This document shows positions 1 to 8,689 of a stretch of DNA of 64,000 bases, piece by piece; position 1 is the first letter of the stretch; every line of letters starts with the position of its first letter. This DNA is from Acinetobacter sp. CS-2 (GTDB taxonomy: Bacteria; Pseudomonadota; Gammaproteobacteria; Pseudomonadales; Moraxellaceae), in contig NZ_CP067019.1 in assembly GCF_016599715.1 (NCBI RefSeq), positions 1,116,001 through 1,180,000 on the forward strand, given 5' to 3'. Below the pieces are notes generated by a model that worked only from the letters and a program-made list of their open reading frames with translations, was not told where the DNA came from and made no database searches. The position numbers were made by a program, and so were the translations under genes.

Positions 1-1
1 A

Positions 2-232
2 GAACTTCAGTATGGTGACATGTTGGTGTGTAATGTTGGTCGCACAGAACACCCGAATCATGCTGTGATTTGGCTTGGTGATCAGTGGCAATTAAAGTCA
101 GAAGAAAGCACAAGTTGTTTTGGTGGGCCATTGATTCTACATCACCCGTATGGCCGTAAATCTGTTCGTGAAATCTTTGGGCAACAATGGCAAGAGCGTG
201 TTGTCAAAATTGTGAGGCATAAGAATGCTTAA
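2..232 (+). CDS. Tail assembly protein, lambda K-like (C-terminal part)
   Basis: This reading frame is open from the first complete codon of the window, so only the C-terminal part of the gene is present. The visible residues include HPNHAVIWLGD and LHHPYGR followed by a WQ-rich end, which resembles the C-terminal NlpC/P60 peptidase half of lambda tail protein K. The family acts in tail tip assembly and is thought to cut peptidoglycan. It overlaps the next gene by 8 bases, as tail genes K and I usually do. The family call rests on a short fragment and on the neighbours. Confidence 0.75.
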   Translation, partial: ELQYGDMLVCNVGRTEHPNHAVIWLGDQWQLKSEESTSCFGGPLILHHPYGRKSVREIFGQQWQERVVKIVRHKNA

Positions 233-833
233 AACGATCAAATTATATGGCGTACTGGGAAAGAAGTTTGGTAAAGAATTTCATCTAGCTGTTGAAAGCA
301 CTCGTGAAGCTGTAAAAGCGCTATCAGTACAAGTGCCCGGCTTTGAGAAATTCATGCTAACAGCTCATGAGCAAGGTCTTGCCTTTGCTGTCTTTCAAGA
401 TGACGAAAATATCAGTGAGGATCAAATCGACTTTGAGACTGGCGCCAAAGTTATCAAGATCGTGCCTAAAGTTATTGGGGCGGGTGGTAATGGAATATTG
501 CAAACGATTCTTGGCGCGGTGATGGTTGTTGTAGGGGTTATCACACAGCAATATTGGGCCGTTGGTATGGGTATTGGCATGATGATTGGTGGTATAGCTC
601 AAATGCTTGCCCCTAAGGTTGATACAGAAGATCAAAACCAAGACGGAAACAGGGCTAATAAAGGCTTTGGTGGAGCAGTCACCACTATCGCACAAGGCAA
701 TCCAGTTCCGATTCTGTATGGTCAGCGTGAAGTCGGTGGATTTATTGTGAATGCTGGTCAATTTGCAGTAGATACTTTTAGCTCTGCGGATGCTGGTTAC
801 ACAGGCGGCGGCAGCAGCGGTGGAAAGAAATAA
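225..833 (+). CDS. Tail assembly protein I-like
   Basis: A 202-residue protein with a ubiquitin-like N-terminal part (residues 1-80), a glycine/valine-rich hydrophobic segment (about 90-130) and a glycine-serine-rich tail. This layout, together with the motif GNPVPILYGQREVGG, is typical of lambda tail assembly protein I, which helps build the tail tip together with K and J. It sits between the K-like and J-like genes in the order expected for siphovirus tails. The ATG overlaps the end of the previous gene, which suggests translational coupling. Confidence 0.85.
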   Translation: MLKTIKLYGVLGKKFGKEFHLAVESTREAVKALSVQVPGFEKFMLTAHEQGLAFAVFQDDENISEDQIDFETGAKVIKIVPKVIGAGGNGILQTILGAVMVVVGVITQQYWAVGMGIGMMIGGIAQMLAPKVDTEDQNQDGNRANKGFGGAVTTIAQGNPVPILYGQREVGGFIVNAGQFAVDTFSSADAGYTGGGSSGGKK

Positions 834-844
834 TTTAAAAACAC

Positions 845-868
845 AGGCGCAATGAGCGCCTTTTTTAT
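845..868 (+). terminator. Terminator-like hairpin between tail genes I and J
   Basis: GGCGC and GCGCC arms with a 6-base loop are followed by a T run. It lies inside the tail operon, so it must be leaky or overridden by late antitermination. Confidence 0.6.
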
Positions 869-883
869 TGTCTAAGGATAAGT

Positions 884-3800
884 ATGAACGCAGTAATTAA
901 AGGCGCAAAAGGCGGTAGCAAAAGCCAAAGACAACCCAAAATTGCAAACGATACAACCGCTTCAAAAACCTATGCACGCTTACAGTATGGCATGAGTGAA
1001 GGAGAAGTTGAGGGCTTAGCAAATGGCTTTAAATCAATCTTCCTTGATGACACACCAGTTGAAAGCGATAGTGGTGCAAGAAACTTTCAAGATGTCACCC
1101 TAGATTTTCGCTCAGGCACCAATGACCAGACATACATGGAAGGCTTTGAAAGCATTGCTTCTGAAGCCGCTGTTGGAGTTGAACTTAAAAGTGATACGCC
1201 TTGGGTTAAAGGGATTACCAATCTTAATCTCGATGCCGTGATTGTAAGGGTGCGTTTTGGGGCTTTAAAAAAGCAAGACCCAAGCAATGGCGATGTTTCA
1301 GGTATTGTTATTGATTACTCGATTGAAGTACAAACTGACGGTGGTGCGTGGGAGTTAATGCTTGACACCAAAATGTCAGGAAAAACTTCAGCAAATTATG
1401 AGCGTACTCACCGTATCGGCTTGCCAAAAGCCAATAATAATTGGTTGATTCGCGTCACACGTAAAACACCGAACTCAAGCTCTGAATATGTCAGCGATAA
1501 GATGTATATTCAAGCAATTACTGAAGTTATCGATCTTAAACTTACATACCCAAATACCGCAGTGATCGGCGTGCAATATGATGCTGAGACATTCTCGAAT
1601 ATTGCCAAAATCGCAGTTGATTTAAAGGGTGTAAAGATCAGAGTGCCAAGCAACTATGATCCAGTAAGCCGAACTTACATCGGGATATGGGATGGTACAT
1701 TTAAACGTGCTTATAGTAATAATCCAGCTTGGATTTACTATGACCTATGCACCAATAAGCGATATGCGCTTGGCAACCGTTTAACCGAGCAAATGATTGA
1801 TAAATGGTCTTTATATCGTTTAGCTCAATACTGCGATCAGTTAGTGCCAGACGGCAAAGGTGGTCAGGAGCCGCGTTTTACCTGCAATGTGTATATTCAA
1901 AGTGCTGAATCTGCTTTTGATATTTTAAGCAAACTAGCAGGCGTATTCCGTGCGATTTCATATTGGGACGGCAATTCAATCGTATGTGATGCTGATTTAC
2001 CACAAGATACTTATTTCACTTACACTCGCGCCAATGTCATTGATGGGCATTTTGAATATTCAGGCACCCGTGCGCGTGATCGTCACAATGCAGTCAAAGT
2101 CGCTTGGGATAACCCACAAAATCGCTATAAGACCGAATATGTATTTGTACGGGATGAAGCAGCGATTGCACGTGATCGAGGTGCAGTCAAACTGCTTGAG
2201 TTAGAGGCATGGGGTTGTACATCTGAGGGTCAGGCACAACGTGCAGGTCTTTGGGCTTTAAAATCTGAGCAGCTTGAAACCCGGACTGTGTCTTTTAAAG
2301 TTGGTCTTGATGGTTATATTCCACAGCCGGGCCGTGTCATTGAAATTGCAGACGAGCTTTTTGCTGGCCGTGCCAATGGCGGTCGTATTTCTGCTGTGAG
2401 TGCTGACCGCAAAATTATAACTTTAGATCGTGACGATGTGGTGTGTCGTGCAGGTGATCGACTGGTTGTAAATGGTGAAGATGGTAAAGCACAAGCTCGA
2501 ATCGTGTCATCCGTAAATGGTCGCAATATCACAGTCACAGTGGCGTTTGATTCTGTTGCTGCCCAGAATGTCTGGGTTGTTGATGCACAAGATTTGAAAA
2601 CTATGAAGTTTCGCGTCATGAGTATTACTCAAGACGACAAACATCAGTTCTCAATCACTGCTTTGCAATATGAATCAGCAAAATATGATGCGATTGATTT
2701 TGGTGCATTCATTGATGATCGTCCGATTTCCATTATTAATCCCACCGTTCAGGCGCCAGTCACCAATGTTTTAATTTCATCTGAAACCATGGTTCAACAA
2801 GGATTATCTATTGAAACAATGGTGATTGCTTGGGATCAGGCACAAGGTGCAACCAAGTATCAAGTTGAATGGCGCAAAGATGATGGCTCGTGGATTAAAT
2901 TGCCAATCACAGGCAGTAATTCAGTAGAAGTTCAGGGTATTTATGCGGGCAACTATGAAGCGCGTGTGATTGCATTGTCTGCGTATGATGTGGCTTCTTT
3001 GCCAACATATTCAAATCTGACAGCATTGAAAGGTAAAGCAGGAAAACCACCAAAGCTGGCTTATATCAGTGCAACAGGCATTTTGTTTGGTATGCAATTG
3101 AACTGGGGCTTTCCAGCGGTTGGGGCTTTGGATACGGCTTATACCGAGATTCGAGTTTCACCCGATGGTCAAAGCAATATTGCGGTGTTGGGGCAGTTTG
3201 CCTATCCAACCAATGCCCATACGATTCAAGGTTTACAGCCGAATTTAACCCAATATTATCAAGCTCGATTGATTGATCGGATTGGCAATATTGGCGATTG
3301 GTCGGACTGGACGCATGCGACCACTTCAGCGGATGCTTCCGATGTGCTGGATATTTTATCGGGCAAGATTACTGATTCGCAGCTACATCAAGACCTGCAA
3401 ACCAAGATTGACCGCATTGATACCGTTGATGGTGATATTGCCGACATTGTTCAAGCAGTACAGAACGTTGAAGATGGTTTGACACAAGAGCGTACTGAAC
3501 GCCAGTCAGGTGATCAGGACGTATTGAATCAGTTGACCATTTACAAAGTCAGTAATGATCAAGCAGTTGCTGCTGTGGTTGAAGAAGTTGAAACCTTAAC
3601 AACCGAGCAAGGAGCATTATCATCAAAAATTGATGGTGTGTTTGCCCAGGTGAACCCACCGATGATCGGATCAGAATCTGATTTGATCGGTAGTGAAGCA
3701 GGCTATGCCGGTGTGTGGTCAGAACAATCTGCGCGAATTGAAGGAGATATATCGCAAGCACAGCGGACTGAAACAGTACAAACCCAAGTGAATGAGAATC

Positions 3801-4753
3801 TGGCTTCAATTCAAGAAGTCTCATTGTCTGTCAATGGATTGTATGCTCAGAAGTACATCAAGCTTGATGTAAATGGCAAAGTTGCAGGTTGGGGTGGGAC
3901 CAACACAGGTAAAGAATCGGATTTCATTCTGAACTTTGATTCATTTGCGATTGGCAGCGGAAATAGTGCTGGGTATTACCCATTTATCTTTAGAAATACG
4001 CCTTACACAGATCCATTAACTGGAACAGTATTCCCAGTAGGTGCTTATCTGAAATCAGCATTTATTGATTACGCGTCGATTGATACAGCCAATATTAAAG
4101 TTCTGGCCGTAAAATCCGCGCAGATTGATGATTTAGCTGTGACTTCAGCAAAGATTAATAACGCTGCAATTACCACAGCTAAAATTAATGATGCTGCAAT
4201 TACCACAGCTAAGATTGGTGATCTTCAAGTAAGTACGCTGAAGATTCAAGATAATGCAGTAACTGTGCCTATTTATGTCAATGACACCGCCACATGGAAC
4301 AAAACGCTCACTAATGCAGAGCAAAACACGTGGATAGCCGCCAGCACAGCTACCCTATGGGGCATTAAGGCTGGTCAGCCTGTGTACTTGTTTGTAAACC
4401 GGGGTGCTGTAAATCCAAATTCCATCGATCAGTCTCAAGTTTATGCGGCTGTTCAGTACGGCTATGGACAAAATGGCTATGTGATGTGCGGCTTATTTGT
4501 AGGAGAGTCATTAAGTCGCCTTATCGGGAGTGGTAGAGGTAAAACATGGAGTTCTGGCAGTGATATTTACAATGAGGACGCTGTGTATGTTTTGAGCGAA
4601 ACTGTTATGAATCATTACTTTGTGTCCACTACAGACAACCCTACTGTATCTATTCGCTTTAAGGTGTATGGCGGCTACAACTCCAGTAGTTTCCCATGCG
4701 TAGTAAATAAACAGAATGCCGTAACGTGGTTAGCTTTAGGGGTGAAAAAATAA
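884..4753 (+). CDS. Host specificity protein J-like (tail tip / central fibre)
   Basis: A 1289-residue protein matching lambda J in size and layout. The N-terminal part (about residues 1-600, with YARLQYGMSEGEVEGLANG near residue 30) would form the tail hub. Fibronectin-like stretches follow near 620-820, then a coiled region and a C-terminal part with repeated ITTAKIND units (about residues 1080-1110) before the receptor-binding end. The family forms the tail tip and determines host range. The C-terminal 150 residues are probably the variable receptor-binding part. The start has an AAGGA upstream. Confidence 0.9.
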   Translation: MNAVIKGAKGGSKSQRQPKIANDTTASKTYARLQYGMSEGEVEGLANGFKSIFLDDTPVESDSGARNFQDVTLDFRSGTNDQTYMEGFESIASEAAVGVELKSDTPWVKGITNLNLDAVIVRVRFGALKKQDPSNGDVSGIVIDYSIEVQTDGGAWELMLDTKMSGKTSANYERTHRIGLPKANNNWLIRVTRKTPNSSSEYVSDKMYIQAITEVIDLKLTYPNTAVIGVQYDAETFSNIAKIAVDLKGVKIRVPSNYDPVSRTYIGIWDGTFKRAYSNNPAWIYYDLCTNKRYALGNRLTEQMIDKWSLYRLAQYCDQLVPDGKGGQEPRFTCNVYIQSAESAFDILSKLAGVFRAISYWDGNSIVCDADLPQDTYFTYTRANVIDGHFEYSGTRARDRHNAVKVAWDNPQNRYKTEYVFVRDEAAIARDRGAVKLLELEAWGCTSEGQAQRAGLWALKSEQLETRTVSFKVGLDGYIPQPGRVIEIADELFAGRANGGRISAVSADRKIITLDRDDVVCRAGDRLVVNGEDGKAQARIVSSVNGRNITVTVAFDSVAAQNVWVVDAQDLKTMKFRVMSITQDDKHQFSITALQYESAKYDAIDFGAFIDDRPISIINPTVQAPVTNVLISSETMVQQGLSIETMVIAWDQAQGATKYQVEWRKDDGSWIKLPITGSNSVEVQGIYAGNYEARVIALSAYDVASLPTYSNLTALKGKAGKPPKLAYISATGILFGMQLNWGFPAVGALDTAYTEIRVSPDGQSNIAVLGQFAYPTNAHTIQGLQPNLTQYYQARLIDRIGNIGDWSDWTHATTSADASDVLDILSGKITDSQLHQDLQTKIDRIDTVDGDIADIVQAVQNVEDGLTQERTERQSGDQDVLNQLTIYKVSNDQAVAAVVEEVETLTTEQGALSSKIDGVFAQVNPPMIGSESDLIGSEAGYAGVWSEQSARIEGDISQAQRTETVQTQVNENLASIQEVSLSVNGLYAQKYIKLDVNGKVAGWGGTNTGKESDFILNFDSFAIGSGNSAGYYPFIFRNTPYTDPLTGTVFPVGAYLKSAFIDYASIDTANIKVLAVKSAQIDDLAVTSAKINNAAITTAKINDAAITTAKIGDLQVSTLKIQDNAVTVPIYVNDTATWNKTLTNAEQNTWIAASTATLWGIKAGQPVYLFVNRGAVNPNSIDQSQVYAAVQYGYGQNGYVMCGLFVGESLSRLIGSGRGKTWSSGSDIYNEDAVYVLSETVMNHYFVSTTDNPTVSIRFKVYGGYNSSSFPCVVNKQNAVTWLALGVKK

Positions 4754-5337
4754 TGAAATTTTACACAAGTATGTTGTTAATTTCGGAAATGGGTCAAGTG
4801 CTTACCAATTATAAGGGTAAATTTGATGATGATGATGTTGCCTCTCTGAAAGGTAGCATCGACCCATCTGTAACTGTACTTCTAAATGTACAACCACCGG
4901 AAGAACAGTGTTTTTACGATCATGTTTCAGAGACCTTTGTTCGGCTTCCTGAGCAGCCGTCGCAAAATCATATTTTTGATTTTAAAATCAAAACTTGGCT
5001 TGATGCTCGATCAATTGCTGAAATCAAAGAGCAAAAATGGTCTGAAATTAAATCACAGCGTGATCAGCTAGAGTTTGGAGGCTTTGAGTTTGAAGGCAAT
5101 ATATATGATTCAGATCAGGTATCACAAGGACGAATCCTTGGTGCTGCATCCGCTGGTTTAAGTCAGGTATGGACCTTGGCTGATAATACAATCGTCAATC
5201 TCACTGCAGAGCAACTGGTTCAGCTTTATCAGGCATTACAAATCCATATCGCAATCGCACATGAGCGCGGGCGAACAGCTCGGGAAGCGATAATGTCCGC
5301 AACCACGAAAGAAGATGTTGATGCTGTAACGCTATAA
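4753..5337 (+). CDS. DUF4376 domain protein (tail-tip associated)
   Basis: A 194-residue protein whose C-terminal half (LEFGGFEFEGNIYDSD, then AHERGRTAREAIMSATT) matches the DUF4376 pattern found behind phage tail fibres. The N-terminal half is unrelated to anything I can name. I chose the ATG that overlaps the stop of the J-like gene (TAATG) because AGGGG lies at the right distance. The upstream in-frame GTG would add nine residues inside J. It is probably a chaperone or accessory of the tip protein, which is inferred from position. Confidence 0.75.
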   Translation: MKFYTSMLLISEMGQVLTNYKGKFDDDDVASLKGSIDPSVTVLLNVQPPEEQCFYDHVSETFVRLPEQPSQNHIFDFKIKTWLDARSIAEIKEQKWSEIKSQRDQLEFGGFEFEGNIYDSDQVSQGRILGAASAGLSQVWTLADNTIVNLTAEQLVQLYQALQIHIAIAHERGRTAREAIMSATTKEDVDAVTL

Positions 5338-5355
5338 ACCACTAATGAGATTTTC

Positions 5356-5383
5356 AAAGCACCCAATCGGGTGCTTTTTTTTA
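5356..5383 (+). terminator. Terminator before the lysis cassette
   Basis: AAAGCACCC and GGGTGCTTT arms with a 4-base loop run into eight T residues. It ends the tail transcription unit just ahead of the holin gene. Confidence 0.8.
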
Positions 5384-5406
5384 TGCCAAAAAATATAGGG
5401 GGCGAA

Positions 5407-5661
5407 ATGTCTGAAACCACCGCAGCGGTAGCGGAAACATCCGCAGCAGCTTTAGGATCAAAAGCAACAGTAACCGGCGGTGCGGCAAGTGCAGCCGGTT
5501 TTTTTATGGGTATCGATTGGATAGGGTGGGTTGGTATTGGGGTTGCAGTACTTGGTTTGCTTATCAATGTTTATTTTTCATGGCAGCGGAATCAGCGTGA
5601 AAAAGAGATTCATGAGCTGACAAAGCGAAAATTGAATGGTGAATGTAATGTCAAAGACTAA
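5407..5661 (+). CDS. Holin, HP1-like small membrane protein
   Basis: An 84-residue protein with an alanine-rich N-terminus, one strong membrane segment (about residues 36-58, IDWIGWVGIGVAVLGLL) and a charged C-terminus. It lies directly before the endolysin gene and overlaps it. This matches the HP1-type holin family, which makes the membrane lesion that triggers lysis. I chose the ATG behind AGGGGGCG. An upstream ATG-like extension would place the start in the terminator. A hairpin with a T run lies inside the gene (5472-5505). Confidence 0.8.
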   Translation: MSETTAAVAETSAAALGSKATVTGGAASAAGFFMGIDWIGWVGIGVAVLGLLINVYFSWQRNQREKEIHELTKRKLNGECNVKD

Positions 5662-6151
5662 AATCTCAGTCGCAATATTAGCAGCTTCGGCTGCTTTTTT
5701 TACGTCTTTAGAAATTCGAGAAGGATACTCAGCAAAACCCTATAAAGATGGTGGTGGAGTAGTCACTCAAGGCATCGGCTCAACCGTAAAACCCAATGGC
5801 CAGCCCCTCAAAATGACTGATCCGCCAATCACACGAAAAGTTGCCCAGGAGTGGGCAAAAGCGCATGTGGCCAAAGACGAGATTGCTTTCCGAAAATCAC
5901 TGCATGGCGTGAAATTGTCTCAAGTTGAATATGACACCTATCTGGACTTCACATACAACTTTGGCCAAGCCAACTGGAATCAATCCTCAATGCTTCGCAA
6001 TCTAAAGCAGGGCAAATACGTGCAAGCCTGCCAGTCTCTTTTGAAGTGGAAATATGTAGCCAAGCGCGATTGCTCAGTCCGATCCAACAACTGCTATGGC
6101 GTTTGGACCCGGCAAGTTGATCGTTATCAAAAATGTATAGGGGCACAATAA
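5648..6151 (+). CDS. SAR-type endolysin, GH24 lysozyme
   Basis: A 167-residue muramidase. The catalytic triad has exact T4-lysozyme spacing: Glu25, Asp34, Thr40 in REGYSAKPYKDGGGVVTQG. The N-terminal segment (residues 6-20) is weakly hydrophobic and rich in Ala and Ser, as in signal-anchor-release endolysins of the P21 type. Such enzymes are exported by Sec, held in the inner membrane and released when the holin collapses the membrane potential. The start overlaps the holin end, with GGTGA upstream. A perfect UUCG hairpin with seven T lies inside the anchor coding region (5680-5701). Confidence 0.9.
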   Translation: MSKTKISVAILAASAAFFTSLEIREGYSAKPYKDGGGVVTQGIGSTVKPNGQPLKMTDPPITRKVAQEWAKAHVAKDEIAFRKSLHGVKLSQVEYDTYLDFTYNFGQANWNQSSMLRNLKQGKYVQACQSLLKWKYVAKRDCSVRSNNCYGVWTRQVDRYQKCIGAQ

Positions 6152-6447
6152 TGAATGAGTTTAAAAAAGTAAGTAATGTTTTGCTTGAATCAAATGGTAT
6201 CTATTTCATTGAGTGCCCAGGATGTAAAACCTTACATCCTATCCATGTTGGTGAGCAGCATCGCATCCGATGGGGTTTTAATGGGAATTTAGATGCTCCA
6301 ACATTCACCCCATCATTGATGGTAAATCAAGGTCATCCAAGCCAATGTCACTCATTTATCACTGACGGGAAGATTCAATTCTTATCTGATTGTAATCACA
6401 GTTTAGCTGGTAAAACCGTTGATTTACTGCCAGTGGAGGAATTCTAA
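6151..6447 (+). CDS. DUF6527 family protein in the lysis cassette
   Basis: A 98-residue soluble protein with a zinc-ribbon-like pattern (ECPGCKTLHPIHV near residues 20-32, a Trp-Gly-Phe strand, and QCHSFI ... LSDCNHSLAGK near the end). These features match phage DUF6527 proteins, whose function is unknown. Its ATG overlaps the endolysin stop (TAATG), and its own stop overlaps the Rz start, so it belongs to the lysis transcript. I see no membrane segment. Confidence 0.75.
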   Translation: MNEFKKVSNVLLESNGIYFIECPGCKTLHPIHVGEQHRIRWGFNGNLDAPTFTPSLMVNQGHPSQCHSFITDGKIQFLSDCNHSLAGKTVDLLPVEEF

Positions 6448-6824
6448 TGCCAATACTTTTAGTCTTATGGAAATTCAAATACTGGGTCGCAATAGCGATC
6501 CTTTCTTTTTTATGGTTGGGCCAAATTGCTTATACCAATCATTTGTCCGGGAAGATTCAAGATGCCGAATCAAGGTGCCAGGCCAAAATTCAAAAAATTG
6601 AACAGCAACATTTAAAAGCCTTGGCTGAAAAACAGAATGCCATTAACCAGGTGAGTGCAGATTATGAAAAAGCAAAATCAGAACAGCGAGTACAAGTCGA
6701 AACCGTTACACGTGAAGTGCAAAAGATCATTGATCGTCCTGTGTATCAGCAGCATTGTTTTGACGCTTCTGGGGTGTCAGCAATCAACTCACTTATCACC
6801 AGTGATTCCAGCGAACCTCCTTGA
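6447..6824 (+). CDS. Inner-membrane spanin, Rz-like
   Basis: A 125-residue protein with an N-terminal membrane anchor (about residues 8-28) followed by a long helical, coiled-coil-prone periplasmic part. This is the layout of Rz-type i-spanins, which join with the outer-membrane o-spanin to fuse inner and outer membrane in the last lysis step. The sequence is not conserved, so the call rests on topology, position behind the endolysin, and the overlapping lipoprotein gene. Confidence 0.8.
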   Translation: MPILLVLWKFKYWVAIAILSFLWLGQIAYTNHLSGKIQDAESRCQAKIQKIEQQHLKALAEKQNAINQVSADYEKAKSEQRVQVETVTREVQKIIDRPVYQQHCFDASGVSAINSLITSDSSEPP

Positions 6825-6954
6825 ATCTTGTTCTGATTTACAAAAATTAGAATCCGGGCAGGGTAAAGCGGTGATGTTATGGTCTATTGATACCGTAGCA
6901 AAATATAATGATTGTAAAGCACGTCATGGTGCAATTGTGAAGGCCATCAAGTGA
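6664..6954 (+). CDS. Outer-membrane spanin lipoprotein, Rz1-like
   Basis: This gene starts inside Rz in another frame and runs past its end. It encodes a lipoprotein signal with the lipobox LTLLGC, so the mature protein starts at that Cys. The downstream part is short and has one Pro-containing stretch. Overlap of Rz and Rz1 is the normal arrangement. The start is uncertain: ATG 6664 gives a long charged N-region, and a GTG at 6712 would give a more typical signal peptide. Confidence 0.75.
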   Translation: MKKQNQNSEYKSKPLHVKCKRSLIVLCISSIVLTLLGCQQSTHLSPVIPANLLESCSDLQKLESGQGKAVMLWSIDTVAKYNDCKARHGAIVKAIK

Positions 6955-6960
6955 GCTATT

Positions 6961-6995
6961 AGGAAGGTATTTCAATTAATATGAAATACCTTCCT
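6961..6995. terminator. Long perfect hairpin between lysis genes and a reverse gene
   Basis: Arms of 14 bases (AGGAAGGTATTTCA and its exact complement) flank a 7-base loop. It lies between the end of Rz1 and the end of the leftward gene, so it probably stops transcription from both sides. It has only short T runs. Confidence 0.6.
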
Positions 6996-7000
6996 CTTGC

Positions 7001-7189
7001 TTATTTAGATTTTTTAACATCAGTTTCTTTAAATTCATCATCACTGTTTTTTGAATTTTCAGTCTTTATATTTTTGGATTCAGATGGAAAATCCAGAGTT
7101 GGGATAATCGGCATTGCTAATGCTGAAACACATGCAAAGGGCGATAGTGTTATTAATATTGCGAGAAAATTGCGTTTTAAACCGAACAT
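7001..7189 (-). CDS. Small secreted protein of unknown function
   Basis: A 62-residue product with a clear signal peptide (KRNFLAILITLSPFACVSALA, with cleavage likely after ALA near residue 25). The mature part is short, acidic and lysine-rich. AAGG lies 8 bases before the ATG. It is transcribed against the lysis genes and in the same direction as the integrase, beyond the lysis module, where phages carry accessory genes. I do not recognise a family. It could be a lysogenic-conversion gene. Confidence 0.5.
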   Translation of the reverse strand: MFGLKRNFLAILITLSPFACVSALAMPIIPTLDFPSESKNIKTENSKNSDDEFKETDVKKSK

Positions 7190-7394
7190 AATATTACCTT
7201 AAAAGTAAAATAAAGAATATTTAATCTAACCAATTAAATAGTTATTTGATTTAACAGAGAATATTATGGTTCGAGTATCACCAGAACTTGGTATTTTATA
7301 TCATGTAGAGCGGTTCTTATGTCTAATAGAAAATGTATTGACATTAATTCTGAAGCTAGATCAGTAAGGATTAAAGATCTATATTGGTATTATT

Positions 7395-7416
7395 AAAGCC
7401 CTCAAGTGAGGGCTTT
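7395..7416 (-). terminator. Integrase terminator
   Basis: AAAGCCCTC and GAGGGCTTT arms lie at the 3' end of the integrase gene and overlap its stop codon. Confidence 0.7.
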
Positions 7417-8635
7417 ATCCCTTCCACCCATCTACCATATCAGCCCAATCCTGCATCATTTCCCGTCTTTCCTCTAAGTTTTGCGCATGGTTGTATGTGC
7501 CGCGTACTGCATTTTTATCTACGTGTGCAAGCTGTAATTCAATCCATTCCGATGCATAACCTGCCTCATGCAATAATGTTGAAGCAGTGGCACGAAAGTC
7601 ATGGGCCGTTAGTGTCTCAAAACCCATAGAGCGTAATGCGGCATTAATCGTGGTTTTGTTCATAATTTTTGATTTATTGAACACTGAGCAAAACACATAC
7701 TCATCATTAGACTGCTCTTGCTGTGATTTGAGAATCTTGATCATTTGATTGCTTAGTGGAACCAGGTGCATGCGGTTCATTTTGATATTGCGCTCACCCT
7801 GATCCAGCTGCTCTTTTGTTGCTGGTGGGATAGTGATTAATCTTTTATCTAAGTCCACCCAATCCCACCTTAAACGGCAAATTTCAATCGACCGCATCAT
7901 TGAGTACATTAAGAGCATGATTGCATTTTTGACCATTTCAGTGCTTCGGCTATTTTTAATCGCACTATTAAACCGTGCTTTTTCTTCATCGGTCAGCGGT
8001 CTTGCTGTTTCTTTTGGTGGTCTTTCTACAGTTTGTCCAAGCGATATTGCAGGATTACTTTCACAGCGCAAATTAGCGATAGCATAGTTAAAAATAGAGT
8101 TCACCAGCTGCCGATTTCGGATAGCGGTACTTTCTCCGGTGCCGTGATTCATTTGCTTGGATACGCGCTTAATCGTATCTTTCTGCATCCTCAGCACATC
8201 ATGCGGTGTAATCGCTTTTATGTCTTTATTACCAAAAGCGGGGAGCAAGTCTCTTTCGAAAGCCTTCTCTACGGTGCGCCTGAATGATTCCGATCGCTTA
8301 TTTTTCTTTGTTTCATACCACTCAAGGGCGATATCCCTAAAAGTGGACTCGGCCTTTAATTTAGCCTGTTCTTTTTCTTCAATACGGTATTTAGCCGGGT
8401 CAATATTTTGATCCAGCAATGCTTTCTGCTCTACTGTTTTTTGGCGTGCGGTAGCCAAGCCCACAATCGGATATTCACCCAAACTCAACATAGAAGCCTT
8501 CCCGAGAAAGCGATAGCGAAAACGCCAGTGCTTTGATCCATTTGGCCGTACTTCTAAACATAGGCCGGAATGATCTGCAACCCGATACATTTTATCGCGT
8601 GGTTTTAATTGTTTGATCTTGGTATCATTTAGCAT
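7415..8635 (-). CDS. Tyrosine site-specific integrase of prophage 1
   Basis: A P4-type integrase of about 406 residues. The N-terminal DUF4102-like part (LNDTKIKQLKPRDKMYRVADHSGL) is followed by a core-binding domain and a catalytic domain. Visible catalytic residues are Arg in RSIEICRLRW, HDFR (His-x-x-Arg), LAHVD, and Tyr in RGTYNHA. It would integrate and excise the prophage at an unseen att site. The gene reads inward from the host junction. I chose ATG 8635 because family members start at this motif. A GTG at 8686 would add 17 residues across an inverted repeat and has no ribosome site. Confidence 0.9.
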   Translation of the reverse strand: MLNDTKIKQLKPRDKMYRVADHSGLCLEVRPNGSKHWRFRYRFLGKASMLSLGEYPIVGLATARQKTVEQKALLDQNIDPAKYRIEEKEQAKLKAESTFRDIALEWYETKKNKRSESFRRTVEKAFERDLLPAFGNKDIKAITPHDVLRMQKDTIKRVSKQMNHGTGESTAIRNRQLVNSIFNYAIANLRCESNPAISLGQTVERPPKETARPLTDEEKARFNSAIKNSRSTEMVKNAIMLLMYSMMRSIEICRLRWDWVDLDKRLITIPPATKEQLDQGERNIKMNRMHLVPLSNQMIKILKSQQEQSNDEYVFCSVFNKSKIMNKTTINAALRSMGFETLTAHDFRATASTLLHEAGYASEWIELQLAHVDKNAVRGTYNHAQNLEERREMMQDWADMVDGWKG

Positions 8636-8638
8636 AAG

Positions 8639-8676
8639 TTGTGAGTAACGAAGTGTCGAAAGCTTGTTACTCACAA
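8639..8676. repeat. Inverted repeat at the integrase start
   Basis: Two perfect 11-base arms (TTGTGAGTAAC and GTTACTCACAA) are separated by 16 bases. A third copy of the half-site (CTTACTCACAT) follows at 8679-8689. The array sits just upstream of the preferred integrase start, so it could be an operator or integrase/Xis arm sites. Confidence 0.6.
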
Positions 8677-8689
8677 TCTTACTCACATA

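Noticed and set aside
357..761. 134-codon reverse frame opposite the tail I-like gene
   Set aside because: It runs antisense to a well-supported tail gene and its protein has no recognisable feature.
7203..7394. Short frames between the small secreted protein and the integrase terminator
   Set aside because: Frames of 33 and 25 codons (starting 7266 and 7320) overlap in different frames, have no ribosome site and encode nothing recognisable.
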